DNA from: Anastatus disparis
Taxonomy: Eukaryota; Arthropoda; Insecta; Hymenoptera; Eupelmidae
Assembly: GCA_017163975.1 (NCBI GenBank)
Contig: JAFFSR010000280.1
Location: forward strand, 1,922,001-1,986,000
DNA: 64,000 nucleotides
Reading direction: 5' to 3'
The notes below the pieces were generated by a model. The model was not told where the DNA came from. It worked only from the letters and a program-made list of their open reading frames with translations, and made no database searches. Below are positions 49,060-62,345 of this stretch, in pieces; within the stretch, counting starts at the first letter, position 1, and the number at the start of each line of letters is the position of its first letter. Made by a program: the position numbers and the translations under genes.

Positions 49060-49650
49060 ATATAAAGGGTGACAAAAGGCGAATATATTGCTATATAGAA
49101 GTCGGTGGCAGCAAGTATATGTAAAAGAGAAAAAGCAGATGAAAAAAAAGAAGGAGAAAGAACAAAATCTAGAAGGTAAAGCGCGCGAGGAGAGAGGGTA
49201 GGTTTGAAATGAAATGCAATTTCGCCTAAAATGAATCATCCGGCTTTTTCACAGCTATAGGCATTTTGACTACTATATACATATACAGCGGCGTAAGGAA
49301 AATACGAGAAAGATCGTAAACGTCGTCGTCATTTCGTTTCTATACCTTTTTCCTTTATACCCGCCTCTCTCTCTCTCTCGCTCTTTCCCTCAACACAATT
49401 CCTAAAGCTTTCGTATATATAGCTCGTATAATATCGTCGTCGTGGAATTTCGATTACTAGCTCGTACGTATATATGTACGTGTACATTCTATATATACGT
49501 ATAATACGCGTGTATTAAAAAAAAGAAGGCCATTGCGCAACTTACAAAATACTTTTCTTTTTTTTTCACACTGGAACGCGCTTTTTGCCTATCGCACTCT
49601 TGACCCACCAACATACTTTCACTTATTTCTTTTTTTCTCTTTTATTTTAA
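49060..49650. other. GC-richer islet with CGTCGT and CT repeats
   Basis: Contains CGTCGTCGTC at 49321, the CT repeat at 49374 and dense TATATA/GTACGT words. Purine-rich before, pyrimidine-rich after. No coding frame. Confidence 0.3.
49374..49389. repeat. CT microsatellite
   Basis: Eight CT units inside the GC-richer islet 49060-49650. Confidence 0.85.
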
Positions 49651-52600
49651 GCATGCTATTTTAGCACTATATATATATACATATTGGGTCGTAGTGTTAG
49701 CAATCCTTTTTAACAACGTTTCAAGCGAATAGTTTACTTCCGAATTTATATACTATACGAGAGAATAAGAAAGAAGCGATAATAATCTCATGAGAAAGTT
49801 TTTTGTATACCGGCGATTTTCATTGTTATTCAGCTTTGATATTTTCTAAACGTTGCGAGAGATTTAAGCTGCGCGATTCTGAATCGTGATTAATTTTAAA
49901 AAGAATCGAAAGCGAGATGAAATGAAATTCAATTTCAAATGTAATTGCTGATGATTCGATCATTATATAGCTAATCAAGAGTGAAAATGAAAATTATGAT
50001 ATTTGACAGAATCAAATGTAATATCTTTATTTGTTCGTTTAATTTTTTTACCTTTCGTTTATGATTATAAATAAAAATTTAATTTTGAATTATCTATCGG
50101 CGTAAATGAATGAGCATATAGAAAAGATGGATCGATGCAGTTGATAGTTGTGACAATGTTAATTAATGAAATTTCAGTCAATACGTGGATTGGCAATGAT
50201 GTTTCGAGATTATTGATACATGCGTAATGGTGTTTTATTCATCAGCGAATTAATTGACACGATGTCTTTATATATATGCGTTGTTTATCCTCGTTGCAAT
50301 AATGTTTGACCTAAAACTAAAATCGTTTTCATCTTCTAATTTCAATTTGTCAAATTTAATAATATTAAGTTTTGAAAGAACTTTATTCTTGTTTTTATTT
50401 CAGAGCTATTTTTAATATATCAATCGACAAATATTTAAACAACACAATTAAAATTAAAGGCCGAATTCAAAGAAGTATTCCCGTGAAATCGAATGACCTT
50501 TGACCTAAACTATAATTTTTCACGTTTACTTTGAAATTCTTTACTTTTAATTTCAAATGTCATAGCCTAGTTCCTGAGAGACCAAAAAAGATTTTCTCAG
50601 CCGCAGTAAAATTGCAGAGAAACATAAAGATAAAGTCTATTCTTTTTTTGTTCTCCACTCAAGTTAGTTTAAGAGTTCGCACTTTTCGCGTGCGGGACAT
50701 ACTTCTTTTTTTACTACTATCTTGCTTGTTTTTTTTTTTACTTTCAGGTTGGAGTTAAGGATTAAAGTTCAAAAAAATCACTTGGAAAAACTTTTTTTTC
50801 TGCTTATTGTTTCTGTTGAATTGTGTTTACTTATAAATAATACGTTTCAAGTATTCTTATATTTTTTCTTTTATTCTTAGAGCAGTGATTAAAAGTTTTG
50901 ATTTATAAATACTAAAAGAGTTTTGGTTAATGAAAAATGTATAAAAAGCCTCTTACTTTAAATTATTCAAATGATTAATTTTAATTCTCAGCTGAATGAA
51001 TATTTATGCGTATCATAAATATTTTTTTAATGATATCGCCGTATATAGTTACTTAAAAAAATTTATCATATAAAATATTAACAAATGAAAATGTCATTTA
51101 GTAGTTTTAATGAAAATTATCTCTTTAATATTCAGCTACATTATATGGTTTTTTTTATCATATCTCTTTGATTGGCACTCAAAATTTAGTGTCGTTTGAT
51201 GATTTTTCATTTCCGTTTATATGAGAAAAAAATCTTAATGAAAAGAAAAAAGAAAAATCTTTAATTTATAAGAAATCCTCGAGTGAAACAAAGATTAAAT
51301 TATAGAAACTTTAGAAAATGAAGAAAAAATCTAACTGAACCAAATCAATATTTCATTAGACGTAGGTTATTAAAAAAAAAAGATAAAAGTCTAAAATATA
51401 TTATGCAATAAACAATAAAATAATTTTTCACTAATTACACACTGGCCAAGATTAAATCTTAAAATTTATTATTTGGAAAAGAATGCAAATGACGGTTTAA
51501 AAACGAAACCAAAATAAAAGATAAAAAAAAGAAACAATTAAGCATGCGTGAAAAGCCAGTAATAAAATTAAACATTCGACGAAAACAATAGGGTATGCAA
51601 TAAGGTAATGGTAGGTAATAAAAGAAAAATAAAGAAAGAAAGAAAATAAACCATCTACTTTTAGTCTGATCGATCTGAAAAATAAAGTATGCCACATTTT
51701 ACATTCTTGACTACTTTCGAATGTATATGGAGATCGTATGATTAATTTTTAAAACTTCTTGCTTTGCTTTTTCCTTTTATTTTTCTTTTTAAACAAAAAT
51801 TCTAATTTTTCTTATCGAGCAATAATTAACTTTTATTCAATCTTCAACATTATTGTACAAGTGTATTATTATGTTTAGTGGTGAAAGTTGTGGATAAGTG
51901 AAAAAATATTTCAATTCTGTAAGATGTTACATGGAACAATAAATTTTCTAATTGTTAAAGAAATATTTTTTTTCGGAAATATACTAAAATTTATATTTAC
52001 GATTGTTAAAACCGCATTTATTCTTTTATAGATATAATTATGAAAATAGTACATATCTTTTAACCAAAACCTTTCGTACAAAAAATTCAAAATTCTGAAT
52101 AAAATAAAAAATTTATTAACATTGACGCGCATATATTCTATAATAAAATTTCATCCAACCCTTATAAAAATCAGAAAAAGAAAATAAATGAAACGTATAC
52201 ACGCTCGTCACACGCTCATATCAGAAGAAAACCATTCGCAAGCATGAAAAAAATCGAAGCATCGAAGTTCATGCACACTCCCGCACGTGCTATTCTGATG
52301 CTATTCTCTCTCAACTGTCTCTGTTCCTCTTTATATATATATATGCACATCAGAGAAAAGGGTTCTCTTATTGCTTTTGTATTACTCTCTTTTTTTTCTC
52401 TTTCGCTCTTCCAGAGCATGCGCTTATTCATGTGTATACGTACATAGATATATACGTAAATATATATACATCCCGTTGACTTCTCGCATGGTGTATGGTA
52501 AAAAAAAGAAAAAAAAAACGGTATGCCGCAATAATTGTCTATTGTTCTAGAGCATTCGTTAAGAATTGTCGTCACCCTGCGAGCTGGCTGTATACATACA

Positions 52601-55600
52601 TGCACATCGGGACGTTCGTTATATACGTGAAAGGGGAGAATATATGCCGGTGTAATCATGTAACAATCGGAAACATTTTTTTTTTACTTTTTGATATATG
52701 AGAGAGAGAAAACGGTTCGAATGTCACGATTTGTAGAGGTCGATTGCAAACGGTTAACCTTTTATTGGGCGATGATTCTACACTTTCACGATATATTTGC
52801 CATTTCCTTTTACTTTCTATTATTGTAGCAACTTTAAAATAGAAATTTAATCATTAATTACGTAATTTCAATTTCTTCTTTAAATTCATTGAGTTATACT
52901 GATCTAAATAATAAATTGATTATTGTTAAAATATAAAAAAATAATCTTGGATTTCACTTTTACAGTAAATGTATTCTAGAAAATGGTTTTCTTGATTTAA
53001 TACCTAGCACTTATTAAAGCCAGACATTTCAACTTCAAATGTATATTTATATTTTATTTTATATTATTTTTGTACAGTATACTCAACTAATTGTGTATTG
53101 TATTTTAACTAGGCAGATCTTTAGTCAAAGTACAAAAGTTATTTTAATTTATTAAAATAAAGTAAAATATAATACGTTTTTTTTATATAACTATTTACAT
53201 ATTTTATGTTTATCTAATAAAAATTTTCAAATCGTACGAAATTCTTAATTGTATAATTTGATTGTTAAATTTAAATCAGGATTTAAATTATTGAATCAAA
53301 GGATAATTTTCAAACGAATATTAGTTAAAAATTTAAGTTTAAATTTAATTTAAGCATTTTAAATAAGATCATTACGCTAGAAATTATTTAACTACAAATT
53401 ATTAAGTAAATGACATTTTACGTAACGGTATAAAAGTTTAATTTAATTACGTCTATACCAAAATAATTTAATGAAATCATAAATTTATTCACAAACCTCA
53501 TTAACCAAATGCGTACAACATCACATTTATTTACAGAAGAGCGATAAAAAAAATATTTTCATACAGTTCATTTTATTGAACTTCTATATAGCTAACTAAA
53601 AAACTTCCACATGGTATGAATTAAAGAATATATACTAAAAATATACATCCCATAATTTTTGAATAGCTGCTTGAGCTACAAACACATCAGTGTATTTAAA
53701 AAAAAAGAAGAATAGAAAAAAAAAATTAAAAAAATATTAATTGAACATAACTACCATACAGCATTTCCTTAGAAAAAAACTTTTTTCTTCTTATTTTCTC
53801 GTCACTTAAACGCTTGACATAGGCGTCAGTTCTCCGTTTCTATGTCCCTTTTCATGCGTTTAACTCTTTCTCTCAAACTTATAAACGTGTTTCAAAAATA
53901 ACTTAATCTCAACAGTATTTGCCTCCAAAAATATAAAGTCGCAGGGGATTGTAAGCAGCGGAGTAAAAGAGAAAAGACAAGCATCAACTGATGCAACAAC
54001 ACACGCCCTCCCACACATGAAATTGTTTTTCTCTGTCGACGATTTTAAATTTTTCTTCTTTTTTTTTCTTTTGTTTTTCTTCGATGCGCTAGAAGCTATG
54101 AATCTTAATGACAACCGGGAGTTTTCTGCGGTTTATTTGTTATACGATTGTAAATTTTGCAGTGATGATTAGGTGATAAATAATGAGATAAAGGTTAGGA
54201 ATAAGTGAAAATTGTTGTGGTTTCACCTAATTGCTGCTTATAGAAACGTATACTTATTTTAGTCAGACTTTATTTTTTTTCTGTTTTACAGAGAAAGTGA
54301 AATGAAAAGAAAATTATGTATTTTTATTAATTTTTAAAATATTTTATTCAATCAACATTAAAATTTGTATTGTATATAAAATTTACTATCTGAAGTTTAT
54401 AAAAACATTAATTTATGTTTTAAATAAATAAACAATTAAAACATATGAATGTTTACGTCAGCAGAAATTTTCATTTTGTATAAAAGTAAATTAAAACAAT
54501 TTATAGAAATTTTTGTATCTTTAAAGAATATAAAACATAAAAAACATTACCAATTGTATAGAAAATAAACATTATAATTTCGAATGTAAATTAATGTTTT
54601 AATTAATGTAAAATTTCAAATGAAACTTTACAATCGAATTACAAAGTTAGAAGAAAAAAAATGGAAAATCTTCTAAATATAAGTTTGAAAACAAAGTTAT
54701 TGCAATGAATAACATTTAAAAGGCTAAACTTGTTTCTCCGAGTACCAGATGAAATATTCTCATTACAAAAAAAACATAAAAACTCCCTTGAAAAAAGGAC
54801 AAGTACATATATTAAAGCTTTTGAAAAATTCAGTTTTACTTAAACTTAGTGCATTTTCCACTATTTTTTCTCTCTTTACAGCATAAACAAAAAGCATATT
54901 ACAAGCTCACCAATACAGAAAAAAAATCCATAAGTAAAAAAAAAATTAGTATGTCCTCAACGTTAGCATTTTCCATTTTTCATCGAAATACCGATCAAAT
55001 CCAGTAAAAAGAAGGAACGACGACAAAAAAAGCCAAAGCAGAGAGAGAAAAAACAAAATAGAGAAGCTTAATAATTCAAATGTTTACCGTAGCTTTTGCC
55101 TCAGATAAGCTGATAAAAGCATGGCACAAGCTACTGTACTATACACAGTGCTTGTACTAATATAGAACAACACGAAAGAAAAAGAGAGAAAAAAAAGAAG
55201 AAGAGAACGAAAAAGATAGAGAAAGAGCAAGTTGGAAATACACGAATAAAAAGCCAGTGGGTGGTGTTAGCCTAACGGATTAATCTTTTATCTCGCGGCG
55301 AGAATATAACGCCAGTAGCAAAGACGCCCCTTCAATTAATCGAGCCAGATGCTACTGTCTATATAATGTACTTTTTTATTTTAGCTTCACTCTATGCTAT
55401 TTACGTTTTGTTAGATAGGGTCATACGAAAATGTAAGAAAAAGTCACTGCAGGCGTAGAGATGAACGATTGATCGTATAATTGATTATTGGATGGAAATT
55501 TTTTTCTTTTTACTCTGTTTACATTGTTAAAAAAATATTTGATATGTGTATGAATGGGAAAAAAATAAACAGATTAATGTAATCTTATTATTTTTAGAAA

Positions 55601-58600
55601 TGACGAATGCTCGGGTAAACATATGTTTATGTTTGAAAAAATTTTCATTTCATTTTTATATTTTGTTGATCTAAGAAATAAACGGAAATTATGTAATCTG
55701 ATATGCTTTGTCAAATAAATAATTTTTTTATTGTCATTTAAATGAGTTTTAATCTCTTTTTTATTATTTTCAAGTTTTAAAAAGTTATTTTAGTTTTTCG
55801 GAGGATCCGTAAACATAATAAATAAGCTTAAAAATAAGCGAGATTGAAAAAATAGATTTTTCATTCAAGATTCATATTAGCATAAACAAACAAAGGTAAA
55901 AATAAATCTTATAAACAGAGAATGAATTTAATTCATTAAGAAATTGTGATTCTTACAAAATTATCTTTTCTTGTTTTTTATTAAAACAGGAAAAAAATAT
56001 TAAAAATATATTTTAAAAAGTAAATTTCACATAAAAACATTTTTCTATAAACTAAACTTAAAAAAAATATAATTTATATCCTTACGAAAAATATTGACTC
56101 AAGCTCTGATGAAAATTAAAATTTTTTACCACAATCCAATTAAAATTGTGAAATAGCTCAATGTTTTCTTTATACGTGTTTGTATAGATAAAATTGGAAA
56201 AAATAGCAAAATTTTTCAAAAATTTAAAAAATAAAAAACTATTTTTTATATAGGATTACAAATTAAATTAAAACACATACAGAATTTCGCTTCGCACACG
56301 TCAAGTATATTTGTAAAAATCAGCAGGAAGTAACGTTTTCCCTTTTTTTCAAGCAAGTGCTATTCACACCACGATTGCGTTATTCAGTTTGCCAACAAAT
56401 TATTATGCAAACCCGTCCTTAACTACGCGATTAGCACATTATTATACGCTGTACACCAAAAATTTTTCTATCTCATCAGCATTTAATAGAACTGATATTT
56501 TATACTAGGATTTCATTTTAATGAAATCAATCAAGTGAAGAAATCAATCGAACAAGTAGGATCAAAACAAAATTTTTCTTTAGAGTTAAAATTGCTATCT
56601 TATTTTTAATGAAAAACTTAATCTGTCATTTTAGTATATTTTTTTTTCACAATATTTTAAATTGATAAATAAAAATTTCCATTTATTATACCAATAAAAT
56701 TCACTTTTTTATCGTAAAAAATTTAATTTTTAATATTTTTCTAAAAATTTTGAAAGAGTAAATATATAATCATAAAAATTCTATCATATTTACAAAACTA
56801 ACAAAATTAACATGAAAAATTATTATTCTAACGTTCACATTGTAATATTTACATATGTTATATAAAATAACAGGTATTATAAAAGTTAAAAGTCATACAT
56901 TGTACGAAGTCTATTAAATGACATACTGTACAAGTTTTAAAACACGTAATATTCGTCCTCTTTTATAAGTATATATAGCCGCACAGATACACGTGCGTAA
57001 ACATATATTTACATTGCATCACAGACTCTCTAATGATTTCACGTGTATGTCAAAATCGTACACGCGTTTAATTATTACACGAATACCTAACATTGAAAGT
57101 CTACGATTTAACATTGACTACATATTTATTTGTACGTTTTAAAGTACACAATATTACGTACATACGAGAAAAGCAGAATATATAGAAGGTGACTTATTAC
57201 GTCATATACCCTTGAAAAAAAATAGCATGTGACATAGTGTTAGAGAAAGTTGTTTTATTTTTTTCTTACTTCTCATCTCTCATGAGGATTCTATTAGTTT
57301 TATACATTTATGGATAAAGTTAAATCTCAGATGTTTACAAGGCGCGCGATGGTTAATTGATATTTGTGTGATGTAACACTAATAAATATCTGATCTTTTT
57401 ACCGGATGCAATGTGTGTTTTTACAGATGTAATGATATTTCTTTATTTTTAAAGTTAACGATCGCGTCGTACCGCGTTTGTATATATGGGTTTTGTCTGT
57501 GTTTTTAATAGATATTGGTATTTTGAATTTCGATTATATATAGAGTGAATTTTATATGAAGCAGTTGAAAGAAATAAAAAAAAAAGTTGAATGAATATTG
57601 GATTTATTTTACTGATATTAACTTTTTTTCAAATAACAATAAATTGAAAAATATTTTGTATGATTGATATCAGATCAATTTTCAAATCTCACGTAAAAAA
57701 ATTGCAATTTATATTGGCTATGATGTCATTTTCGGAATGTTATGAAAATTATTGTATACAAAAATTGTTCAATTATTACATATAATTATGTTACTATTTA
57801 TTTAGTTGGTTCAATTCTTATATGTGGCAAATTTTAATTAATGATAGGTCATGTTAAAAAATAATACATAAATATATTATATGGTTTTTTATTAACTCAC
57901 TTTTGATGTAAAGTAATTTTTAACTAAAATTAATTGTATGAAAAAAAACAAAAATATACAATAAACATTAAAATTCAGTAGCAGAGAAACGATAAAAATG
58001 ACAGAATAAATGATGGTTTTAACACAAGACACAACTATTTAAATTGCCTAAAGAGATGTTTCTAGCAAATTTCTAATGAGATTCTTTTTTTAGTGTGCGG
58101 TAAAAATAAAAATAAATAAATTTTAACTTTCATAACTACATGTTTTCATTTTAATTGAAATTTATAAATTTTATTTTAGAATCAAACATATAATGGTGAC
58201 TTTAATTCTTTATTTTTTCAAATCTTCGCACCAAATGTTCACATAAAAAAGTATCCGTTTTATTCATGCATATTTATTTAATAAATGTTTTATTTCATTT
58301 GGTTTATTTTTATAGTATTTATTAATCGATTGTTTTCTTATACGTTTACATAGCAAATCAAGAGATTGTTGCTATAAAATCGTATTTTTCAAAAATTCGA
58401 AGAAATTTACGAGTCTAAATTAAAATGCAACATTTTTTAAAATTAATTTAATTAAAAATTTAGTAGTGTTCAAATTCTATCTCTTCATCAATAAATAATT
58501 CAAATAATGTAATTGACTTAAAAAAGCTCTTAAAAAATTTCAAGAGTCATTCCCACATCAAAGCTCATTAAATTATTCTACAAAAGCAATTCATTACTCG

Positions 58601-58640
58601 CAATTTAATTTTTCTATACCTTCGTATACTTAGAAGACGT
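49651..58640. other. Gene-free AT-rich stretch
   Basis: No gene recognised. A good-looking plus-strand acceptor, TTTACTTTCAGG at about 50740-50751, has no credible exon after it. Islets at 52190-52660 and 55000-55340 carry CT or GA words. The overlapping frames at 52.2-52.7 kb on both strands are compositional. Confidence 0.5.
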
Positions 58641-58709
58641 TTTCTTTTCCCTTTTTTTTTCTTTTCTTTTTTTTGAAAAAGAAAAAAAGAAGAAAAAAAA
58701 AAAAAAAAC
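58641..58709. repeat. Poly(T/C) to poly(A/G) mirror foldback
   Basis: A T-rich tract with C interruptions switches at about 58675 to an A-rich tract with G interruptions. The halves are largely complementary and could fold as one long stem. It may equally be two adjacent homopolymer expansions. Confidence 0.7.
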
Positions 58710-58729
58710 ATTGGTAGTGAGAATTTTGC

Positions 58730-59150
58730 CGTTAATAACCTACGCTTTTACGCTTCGTATTTACACGGAGTTCAACGACTCCTAGCAATTTTCCAGTGCG
58801 TCGCGTCGTACCAGATAGAACCATAAGTGTATGTATATACGTACGTACATCTAACAGCCTAGCCTTGCAAATATAACGTCCCTCCTTTCTGGCATGCAAC
58901 GTCGAAACGGCCATCATTCATACACGTTTACTCACACATGTTTATGCGTGCTTACGTATGTGTACCTTTATATAGTGTCAAGAAAAAGGAAAACTATAGT
59001 TGTAGGAAATTTCATACGCGGACACGTGCTCGCTAATGAGCCAGCTCGTGTACAAAAGCTTTGCGCTTCGCGCGCTCTGCCACCAATTACCTTTAGCTGG
59101 GGGTGTCGTTTTCGCCTTTGCTTGCCATGAACGAGCTGAGCTTACTTACG
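58730..59150. other. GC-richer islet, both strands open
   Basis: CpG-containing sequence with frames of about 60 to 78 codons open on both strands, as expected when stops are sparse. None has splice or family support. Includes TTTGCGCTTCGCGCGC at about 59060. Confidence 0.3.
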
Positions 59151-61633
59151 CCTTTTATTTGAACAAAAAAATTAATAAGAAAATAAATGAAAACAAGGAC
59201 AAAAAAAATGAATATAATATATAAAAGAAGAATAGGTGGAAAGTGAAGTCTCAGGATGTTGTGATTGGTTAAGTTTTAAGCCGTCTTACTGATTTAAATG
59301 TGGTATTCAGTTCAAGAATTTTTAACTTATTATGATAGCTATACCAACTTTTAAATTTTAATACGTATATAGCGTGCTTATATTCTCATAATGTAAAAAA
59401 AAATGAAGTTTTTTGATGCTTTCGAAAAGATTATGCGTTTTCGTAGTATTTCAAGTAGAAAAGGAGTCGGTTGCAATTTTAAAGGGGGAATTATTATGAA
59501 AAAGAAAGGAAGAGGATAATGAAAGGGTGAATTTCTTTTTACACACAAACATAATTAAAAGGAGATGTGAAAAAAAAAACAAAAAAAAATATATATGAAT
59601 AAGGTTGTGGATACGTGGTTATTTAGACAAAAGAAGTTGAAAAAAGAAAGAAGTCATAATGCTGGAAATGAGAGTTTTTCGTATTTATGTATACTCTCAT
59701 TAAATTTTTTTTTTCAAATTACATGTTTACAACGACAAGAATTTAATAAAGAGATTATTTAAATAACGCTCCTTTATTCTGTTTATTAGGTTTTGTAAAG
59801 TACTGGGTTAAGTTACACGTATTAAATTTGTCCTTCTAGATACTATTTTATATTAAACATTTGACGTTTGTGCCAATATAACGAATATTAAAAACTTATT
59901 ATAATTTTCAAAATATATAATTATTTCATTTCTAATGAATTCTATTTTTTAATTTATAAATGAATATATTAAGTAATTATGGGTAATTTCTCGCGTGATA
60001 TTGCCAACATTTGAAATTGTAATTTCTCCGCATAAAAATTAATGATAACATACCATTTCAATTACGTGCAATGCAGTTATAATTGACACCGTTACTCTTT
60101 TGCAATTCAATTGTTGAGTTTATAAGAGCATTATAAATTATTACGTTCTGACAATTAAAAATCATAAAAAATAGAAAATGTATCAAAAGTCATCGACAGC
60201 GTTTTATTTTTAAAACGAACTCTTGTTGCAAAAGGGTCATAAAGACAAGATTACTAAGACTTCAAACAAGCAATGAAACGCATGAAGGAAAAAAAACTAG
60301 CAAAAATAAAAGATGAAGCTATTTATCACTTAGGCCTAATCCCGTAATTGACTATTCATCCAGCGAGCAAAAACACTGCACTGTGCTCATTGCCGTCATT
60401 GATACAAAGTAAAAAAAGAAATCAGACAAAAAAGAGGGAAAAAAGTACACCACGTACGTTAAACAAAAGCAAAAAAAAAAACAGCATGAAACAAAAATTC
60501 GCCAGCAAAAAAAAACATGAAGCGAGAGAGAATATAGAAAAAAAGAGAGAAGAAAACGTTAGAGAGTGAAAGGGGATGGTTACATGTATATATGTACGAA
60601 GGACGTTTTCATAAAAAAAAAGAGATCACTCGAGTGCACGCGACAAACGAAACTAAAACAAAGCTTATTTTTGTGTATACGCGACAGACGTGAGTTGAAT
60701 ACACTAGAAGGTAGAGGACAGAGAGAGAGAGAAAGCATCGATTGCAAACGTTGCGGAAAATTACCCACAAGATTGGTAACTGTTTTTCCCTCTCTATCTC
60801 TTTTCTTTGTGTACGATGATGGGCGTTTATGTTTTTTAACCAAAGAAAACCGAGAAAAGAGAAGAAGAAAAAAAAGTACCGAGGACAAAAGTATAAGGGG
60901 GAAAAAATGAGAATGTAGTCAATGGGTAAGGATTCTGAGGGAAAATGATGAGAAGATATATCATACTTTAATATGTCTCCACACGTATATCGCATTAGTT
61001 ATTTTGTAAATGATGAGATGCGTGTGTTCTTTACAAAAGATACTTTTGTCTCTATTTTTTTTCTTTGTTTCTCAAAAGCTCGAAAAAGAAGATAATTAAT
61101 GTCTCGTCATATTTTTTCGTTTTTTTTTTGTTTTTAGAAGAGAACAATTCACTTATCGTACGACACTTATTCGATCAAGTAGTTAATTTTTTAAATATTT
61201 TTCTTTATCGTGCATTTTTACGTGCTTTCCAAACTACAAGCGCAGGATAATATTTAATTTTGCCAAGATTTCATTATAGTGAATTAAGCCGGGAAATTTC
61301 ATCATACAACTACTTAGTATGTATCTTATAAGAGCAACAAAAGTTTTAAAGTTGAGAATAATGTGTCAGTTAGCATACAATCTGAATGATGTCGTTAAAA
61401 AGTTTAACTTTGCCTTTAACTTTTGGTCTATATAACGATAATAAGATCGGTTAATAAAACTATTCTTATATGAGAGTTATGCAAACGTGATGAATACATA
61501 TATCTTAATTCAGATTTAATAATATTCATTGCAAGTAAGTTTGTATACGTATATTTAAGTTTAAGTTCCCGGTTGCCATTTGATTCTTTAGAATAATAGG
61601 GATATACATTAATTACTCGTAACACGATACTTC

Positions 61634-61655
61634 AATGAATGCAAATGCATTCATT
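61634..61655. repeat. Palindrome containing an ATGCAAAT octamer
   Basis: AATGAATGC, loop AAAT, GCATTCATT. The left arm and loop contain ATGCAAAT (61639-61646), the POU-domain octamer. A second nested hairpin, TTTAGATA...TATCTAAA with GATATC inside, follows at about 61669-61707. Confidence 0.6.
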
Positions 61656-62322
61656 TACTGTATATATATTTAGATAACGCGATATCAGATTTTCTTGATA
61701 TCTAAATAGGGTCGATCAGCTGGTATCTGGACACTAGCTGGTAAGTGGACAAAATTTAAGATGATTCCTGAATAACCGATTTTCTTACATACGACGAATC
61801 TTTTGTATGTAGATTAATTACACTGAAAAATATTAGTGCAATAAATTTAACACGTATCGTAATGCCATTAATCTAACAAGACTTGAACGATTGTTCATTT
61901 ACCGGCTGCTTGACCCTAATTTGAGTAACATAAGAAATATGTTTAGATTTAACACTGTTGTAAGCAAAGTTGAAAACTTAACTTTTAGGATTATATGTAA
62001 ATTAAATGTAATTGCCGAAATACACGTGGCAACAAAACAAAATGTTGAAATGCTACAAATATAATTACAATTACGTAACATCCTCTAATTGTTCGTCGAA
62101 ACATCGTTTATTTCGACCACATAAAACTTGATTCAAAGCAAATTGTATAATTAAAAATCAAAATACTATGTACGAAGAAGAGAAAAAATTAAAGAAATCT
62201 CACATTATCAAATATCCAAATGCTTGGATTTAATTAAAACTGCATTGCGCTTATGCGTTACATACGGTAAAAAGACGCACAGTGCAGAAAGGCGCAAACG
62301 TTAGCAGGAAGTGGCAATTAGT

Positions 62323-62345
62323 CTCGCGTGTCAAGCTCACGCGAG
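62323..62345. repeat. GC-rich hairpin CTCGCGTG/CACGCGAG
   Basis: Perfect 8-base stem with a 7-base loop, TCAAGCT. It lies in a small GC-richer islet, 62240-62400, that stands out from its surroundings. Confidence 0.7.

Noticed and set aside
50740..50760. Plus-strand acceptor TTTACTTTCAGG as an exon start
   Set aside because: The tract is good, but the sequence after it meets stops quickly and shows no exon-like composition.
52216..52659. 147-codon minus-strand frame
   Set aside because: Plus-strand frames overlap it, it contains repeated Ile-Tyr stretches from TATATA, and it has no splice or family support.
60348..60910. Lys/Arg-rich frames
   Set aside because: They come from A/G-rich low-complexity DNA, with opposing frames open on the other strand.
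61735..61752. GCTGGTAAGTGG as a splice donor
   Set aside because: Part of a short tandem of AGCTGGTA units. No exon-like sequence precedes it.
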